This document shows, in pieces, positions 60,304-64,000 of a stretch of 64,000 bases of DNA. The DNA lies in assembly GCA_003426165.1 (NCBI GenBank), contig QUAH01000011.1, positions 52,619 to 116,618 of the forward strand, given 5' to 3'. The stretch is from Candidatus Saccharicenans subterraneus (GTDB taxonomy: Bacteria; Acidobacteriota; Aminicenantia; Aminicenantales; Saccharicenantaceae). The number at the start of each line of letters is the position of its first letter. The stretch's first letter is position 1. The notes under the pieces were generated by a model. The model was not told the origin of the DNA and searched no databases. It saw only the letters and a program-made list of their open reading frames with translations. The position numbers and the translations under genes were made by a program.

Positions 60304-63300
60304 TTAGAAGCGGTATAAAACTGAGAATCTGATCTGTCGAGAACCAGTAAATCCCTTCAAACCCAGTGAGCCAGGTGTAAAGGTGCCGGTTGAGGTGCCT
60401 TCGGCATCGGGCCTCCAGGTCCCAGCAGGGTTCTTGTTAACCGTCAGGGTATAAGCGCCGAGCAAATTAAAGATGTCGACATAAAGACCGAGTTTTCCCG
60501 GGCCCAGGCTAAAGTCTTTCTGCAACCTGATATCAAGATTGTCATAAGCCTCATTCCACCTGGTTCCAGGTGCCTCCACATTGATTGTGTAACCGACCGG
60601 GCTGACGTTATTTTCTTCTGCCCAGTCCGCCGGAGGCAACACTTTGACCGTCCTGCCCCAGGGAGAACCGCTGATGTGCTGGAAAATAAAGGAGAACATG
60701 ATCTGATACGGGAGGTTGAAGGTTCCATACAGCTTGATGATTGTGGGCCGGCTGTAGGGCATTTCTCCGTAGGCATTGACGAACTTATTGGCGTTAGAGA
60801 AGGCCCCGAAAGAGAATGAACTCTGCCAGCTTACCGGATAATTTCCTGGATTCTTGGAAAAATTAACTGAACCGCCCAGCTGCCAGCCGTTGGACATGCG
60901 CTTGTTGAAGGCGATCTCCAGAGACCTGAATTTCCAGCTGGCTTCAGGAACGTTGGTCAGGCGATAAAACTGGTCCGGGGCATCGTTGGACAGGAAATAC
61001 ATGGTTACCTGCTGCTCAGGGAAAATTCCGTAGGCAGGAACCACGGTGGTGAAGGGAACCCACCACTCGGGAGCTAATTCGTGGCTATACCAGTAGCGGT
61101 TTGAGGATTCTTCCCAGAGAACACTCCCCAGCAGGTTGCCCCTGTTTTTAATAATATAATGTACACTCAGCTGGAAATCCTTGATCAGTTCGTGCTCCAC
61201 TCCAAAGTTAAATTCGTTGACATATGGCACCTTGAGGTTCGGGTCGATTGATTTCAGAAAAGCATCCGAAACCATAGCCAGGGGGGTATCACCATAGGCT
61301 TCTTCGTAGGAGTCCACTCCGGGCACATCCGGGACTCCATTATTATTAAGATCCCACCAGTTGAAAGTATAGGATCTCCAGGTCAGAGGGTGCATGGCAG
61401 AAAAGGTGCCCGTCGGGAATGGCTCCGCCTGGTGGGCGAAGGATGCTTTCAGGGCTGTCTTGTGATTGCCGAACAGGTCATAGGTTAACCCGACTCTTGG
61501 GGAAATAAACAAACCATACGGAAAGGCGTTATCCCACTTTTCATAGGAAATTTCATCGTAGGGGTTGATACCGTAGACCGGCTCGAAATAGGTCGCACCT
61601 ATGGCCAGTGCCACCGGGTCAGAAGCCGCACCTTTCACCCTGGCCGGGGCCCAGGCCTTGATATGATCGAATCGAACACCCAGGTTGACGGTTAAGTGCT
61701 TTACCTTGAAAGAATCCTGGAGGAAGCCTCCAATTCTGGATGTTATTCCGCTCTCAAATCCAGTACCAGGGCTTGAACCCATGGCCAGGTATTCAAGAAG
61801 ACCATCGCCATAAACAGGGTCGGTAACGCCGCCATTCTGGGCTCTCCAGTAATAGGGGCTGCCGTCATAGTAATACCAGAATAACGGCTGCTTCATGTAG
61901 AAGCCCCAGTCTCCCCTGTTCTTCTCCCACTCCAGCCCGGCCTTGAATTCATGTTCTCCGCCCAGGAAATTATCGACATACCTGGTCAGGGACAAGACTA
62001 TGTTGATCTTGGGTTTCCAGGTATATTCTTCCGGTCCGGTATTTCCCCAGATATAACCGGTATAATCATCGATAAAATGTGGTCCATCGGGATTGGCTTC
62101 CTTGGTATTTGTACCCGTCCACTTAAAATACATGCCGCCGGCTCTCAAGTTCAAAATGGTATTGCTGTCTATAAACCAGGAAATGGTGCCGGCATAGTTG
62201 AGACGCCTGGGTTTATTATGCTTGTTGGCCTCATCGGTCAGGTTCCAGCCGCTGTAATAATAAGGGACATCCTGCATGCTATAGTGCCCCATCACACTCC
62301 CTCTGACATTCTCGGCCAGTTGAAAGGTGAGCTTCAGATAGCCAATGTAATTCGGAAAAGGCCTATCATAGTTGTTATACTGCTTACCGTTAATGACCGT
62401 GGGCCTGAAATTTCCAGTGTATTTGGAATTGGCATAACGGAACTCGGCCATGTACCAGATTCTATCTTTGATTATGGCCCCGCCTACTGCCGCCGAGGCG
62501 TCATAAGAGAAAACAGGAATTGAAGGTTTAGCCAGGTTTAGGGTGGCCAGATCCGGCTCTGGCAGGTGAATCTGAACCAAATCCTTGTTGGTATAATAGA
62601 AAGAAAATTCACCGGTCAGCTTATTTCCCCCGGATTTCATGACCATAATCGTTTGTCCCAAAGAAGAGCCATAATATTCAGCCGACGAGCCGGAGGTGAT
62701 CAGCTCGGCTTCTTCCACCATATCCCAGGCCATACCGACGTCGGTCCCGATACCAACAGCATTCTGGTCGGAATCGTTAGCCTGAATTCCATCAATGACC
62801 GCACCCGATTCTCCTCTTCCGCTTCCATATATGCTCAAACCTGTAGTCCCCGGGGCAATGGTCAGAATCGAACTAAAGGTTCGGCTCAGCGGCAACGATG
62901 ATAGGATCTCGGTGGTCACAAGAGTTGACTTTGTGGACCGGACCACATCCACGGTTGGAGACGGGGCTACCACCGTAACCTCTTCTTTCAGGCTCGATGG
63001 CTTCATCTGTAGGTCAACCGTAACGGTCATACCAACCCGGATGATGATTCCTTTTCTGATCAGTGTTTCGAATCCGTCCAGCTCAGCCCTGACTTCGTAG
63101 TTTGACCCGGGTGGCAAGCCTGGAACCCTGAATAAACCATCCTGGTTGGTAACCGCGGTCATTTTCCCGATTAAAGCGGGGCCGGTGATAATGATAGAGA
63201 CTCCGGGAAGGGGCGTATCCTTATCGTCTGTTACCTTACCCCTGATAGATCCCGTCTGCTGCTCCTGGGCAAACACAAAGCCTGACAGCAGAAGCAGCAG

Positions 63301-63336
63301 TCCGACTGCAAACACCAAAGTTTTCTTGTTTTTCAT
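60304..63336 (-). CDS. TonB-dependent receptor 2, Oar-like, with carboxypeptidase-regulatory N-domain
   Basis: The ATG at 63336 has GGAGG upstream; a start at 63354 would include the ribosome site. The ~1010-residue protein has a signal peptide (about 1-24), a CarboxypepD_reg-like domain (about 27-115, GSIRGKVTDDKDTPLPGVSIII), a plug (about 120-225) and a beta-barrel ending in Phe (SVLYRF). It would import a large substrate with TonB energy. No SusD partner is present. Its 5' region has a promoter about 200 bases upstream and a 14-codon leader ORF, as for receptor 1. The ROK repressor gene follows on the same strand. Confidence 0.9.
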   Translation of the reverse strand: MKNKKTLVFAVGLLLLLSGFVFAQEQQTGSIRGKVTDDKDTPLPGVSIIITGPALIGKMTAVTNQDGLFRVPGLPPGSNYEVRAELDGFETLIRKGIIIRVGMTVTVDLQMKPSSLKEEVTVVAPSPTVDVVRSTKSTLVTTEILSSLPLSRTFSSILTIAPGTTGLSIYGSGRGESGAVIDGIQANDSDQNAVGIGTDVGMAWDMVEEAELITSGSSAEYYGSSLGQTIMVMKSGGNKLTGEFSFYYTNKDLVQIHLPEPDLATLNLAKPSIPVFSYDASAAVGGAIIKDRIWYMAEFRYANSKYTGNFRPTVINGKQYNNYDRPFPNYIGYLKLTFQLAENVRGSVMGHYSMQDVPYYYSGWNLTDEANKHNKPRRLNYAGTISWFIDSNTILNLRAGGMYFKWTGTNTKEANPDGPHFIDDYTGYIWGNTGPEEYTWKPKINIVLSLTRYVDNFLGGEHEFKAGLEWEKNRGDWGFYMKQPLFWYYYDGSPYYWRAQNGGVTDPVYGDGLLEYLAMGSSPGTGFESGITSRIGGFLQDSFKVKHLTVNLGVRFDHIKAWAPARVKGAASDPVALAIGATYFEPVYGINPYDEISYEKWDNAFPYGLFISPRVGLTYDLFGNHKTALKASFAHQAEPFPTGTFSAMHPLTWRSYTFNWWDLNNNGVPDVPGVDSYEEAYGDTPLAMVSDAFLKSIDPNLKVPYVNEFNFGVEHELIKDFQLSVHYIIKNRGNLLGSVLWEESSNRYWYSHELAPEWWVPFTTVVPAYGIFPEQQVTMYFLSNDAPDQFYRLTNVPEASWKFRSLEIAFNKRMSNGWQLGGSVNFSKNPGNYPVSWQSSFSFGAFSNANKFVNAYGEMPYSRPTIIKLYGTFNLPYQIMFSFIFQHISGSPWGRTVKVLPPADWAEENNVSPVGYTINVEAPGTRWNEAYDNLDIRLQKDFSLGPGKLGLYVDIFNLLGAYTLTVNKNPAGTWRPDAEGTSTGTFTPGSLGLKGFTGSRQIRFSVLYRF

Positions 63337-63355
63337 TTTACCTCCTTCATTCATC

Positions 63356-63400
63356 TCACTCTTGGTATGAATAATAAAAGTTGCCTCCTAGGCAGTTCAT
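63356..63400 (-). CDS. Short leader ORF (14 codons) upstream of TonB receptor 2
   Basis: ATG 63400 begins MNCLGGNFYYSYQE, stop at 63356-63358. AAGGAGG stands at good distance before the ATG. The stop codon lies about 20 bases before the receptor ATG, so ribosomes ending here could re-initiate. An internal AGGAGG (encoding LGG) is the third such site in this leader. The arrangement parallels the leader before receptor 1, although the peptides share no sequence. Confidence 0.45.
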   Translation of the reverse strand: MNCLGGNFYYSYQE

Positions 63401-63546
63401 TTCTCACCTCCTTCATTTGTGAATTTATGATTACCCAGATAAACTCCATGGTCATGGGGCGTAAATTTTATTGGAATAGCGGAGACATCCCTTGGTACCG
63501 ATCCATTCATTCTTAATTTATTCATTTACCACTTTGTTTCTATACT

Positions 63547-63575
63547 TAAATAAGTAATTGAATCCAAAAAGTCAA
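63547..63575 (-). promoter_or_regulatory. Promoter of TonB receptor 2
   Basis: On the minus strand TTGACT (63570-63575) and TATTTA (63547-63552) are 17 bases apart. Transcription would start near 63540, leaving a leader of about 200 bases with the short ORF. Confidence 0.5.
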
Positions 63576-63928
63576 GCATTTTTTTTATTTTATTGATTTT
63601 TAACAAATTAAGTTGTGCTAACTGGCAATCACAGTACGAATTAAATCCGAATAATATATGCGATTTAATTGCTTTCCTTGATTATTAACCCTCATCCGTA
63701 AATATAATAAAATCGCTAAGTTCGCTGAAACCAGGAATGTAGGACAAAATCCGTGGTCCTGCCTGATAATGGCCAATATTCATATTCCGGTAATCATCAG
63801 AAGGCAGAATGAGTTGGCCTGGCTAAAGGTTAATAATTAAACAATATTGATCCTTTCTAAAAATATTATTGCTGGCCATGTCAAGTTTTGTTCGCAATTT
63901 GGCCACCGTAAGATCTCCATTTTAAGCC
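63576..63928. other. Intergenic region
   Basis: About 350 very AT-rich bases between the receptor promoter and the last gene. No gene, hairpin terminator or repeat is evident. Confidence 0.3.
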
Positions 63929-64000
63929 TTAGTTAGCAGCCTGGGCCACCGAACTTTCTAACACCTGCCTGAACCTCTCCGGCTTGATGTAGGCATAATC
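63929..64000 (-). CDS. C-terminal end of a gene cut by the window edge
   Basis: The minus strand is open from the window edge to TAA at 63929-63931. It encodes 23 residues beginning DYAYIKPERF and ending SVAQAAN. The composition is coding-like and matches the strand of the neighbouring block. The fragment is too short to name a family. Confidence 0.45.
   Translation of the reverse strand, partial: DYAYIKPERFRQVLESSVAQAAN

Overview
The window comes from a bacterial chromosome of moderate to high GC (judged by eye). It is rich in secreted carbohydrate-active enzymes. Several traits together point to the phylum Aminicenantes (OP8) or a close relative: a GWxTD-domain protein with TPRs, two Oar-like TonB-dependent receptors with a carboxypeptidase-regulatory N-domain and no SusD partner, a membrane sulfatase-like protein with a long TPR tail, and many signal-peptide glycosidases. 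This assignment is inference; no 16S rRNA or ribosomal-protein gene is present. I saw no rRNA, tRNA, CRISPR array, insertion sequence or prophage.

Layout. 1-6.7 kb (+): the 3' end of a phosphohexomutase gene, then a GH38 alpha-mannosidase and a GH2 glucosaminidase/mannosidase-like enzyme. 6.8-15.8 kb (-): GWxTD/TPR protein, TonB receptor 1, and a two-gene operon of sulfatase-like TPR protein plus CarboxypepD_reg/TPR protein. 15.9-31.0 kb (-): an amino-sugar/glycan block with GH116, NagA, YdjC/ChbG-like deacetylase, MFS transporter, SIS isomerase, ROK kinase, GH42-like and GH18 enzymes, a Tat-exported Fe-S aldo/keto reductase and an AEC transporter. 31.1-35.6 kb: SYLF protein, a DUF4097-like TNGS-repeat lipoprotein and a beta-lactamase-family serine hydrolase. 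35.7-37.5 kb (+): an AT-rich foreign-looking islet with a Doc-type toxin-antitoxin pair and an AbiJ-like HEPN protein. 37.5-41.5 kb (-): a fructose-type PTS (IIC, IIB, HPr-EI-IIA). 41.7-49.1 kb (-): LamG protein A, L-serine dehydratase with an ornithine-cyclodeaminase-family enzyme, and a GH95 fucosidase-like lipoprotein. 49.3-58.5 kb (-): a compact run of Na+/solute symporter, PfkB kinase, Fe-ADH, LamG protein B, Zn-ADH and DPP-IV-like peptidase. 58.8-63.4 kb (-): a ROK repressor and TonB receptor 2. The window ends inside another minus-strand gene.

How the genes may work together. Outer-membrane receptors take in oligomers released by exported glycosidases (GH38, GH2, GH116, GH42, GH18, GH95). 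GlcNAc residues would be phosphorylated by the ROK kinase and deacetylated by NagA. Other sugars would enter through the PTS, the MFS carrier or the SSS symporter with the PfkB kinase and two dehydrogenases. The enzyme mix resembles what is needed for mucin- or N-glycan-type and chitin-type substrates, but the actual substrates are not proved by the sequence.

The most unusual observations are: the AbiJ-like gene has a near-consensus promoter flanked by a perfect 10-bp inverted repeat and placed so the mRNA should be nearly leaderless; both TonB receptor genes are preceded by short leader ORFs with strong Shine-Dalgarno sequences; the GWxTD gene also looks leaderless; the sulfatase-like protein has Thr in the formylglycine position; and two paralogous LamG proteins share a large domain I do not recognise.
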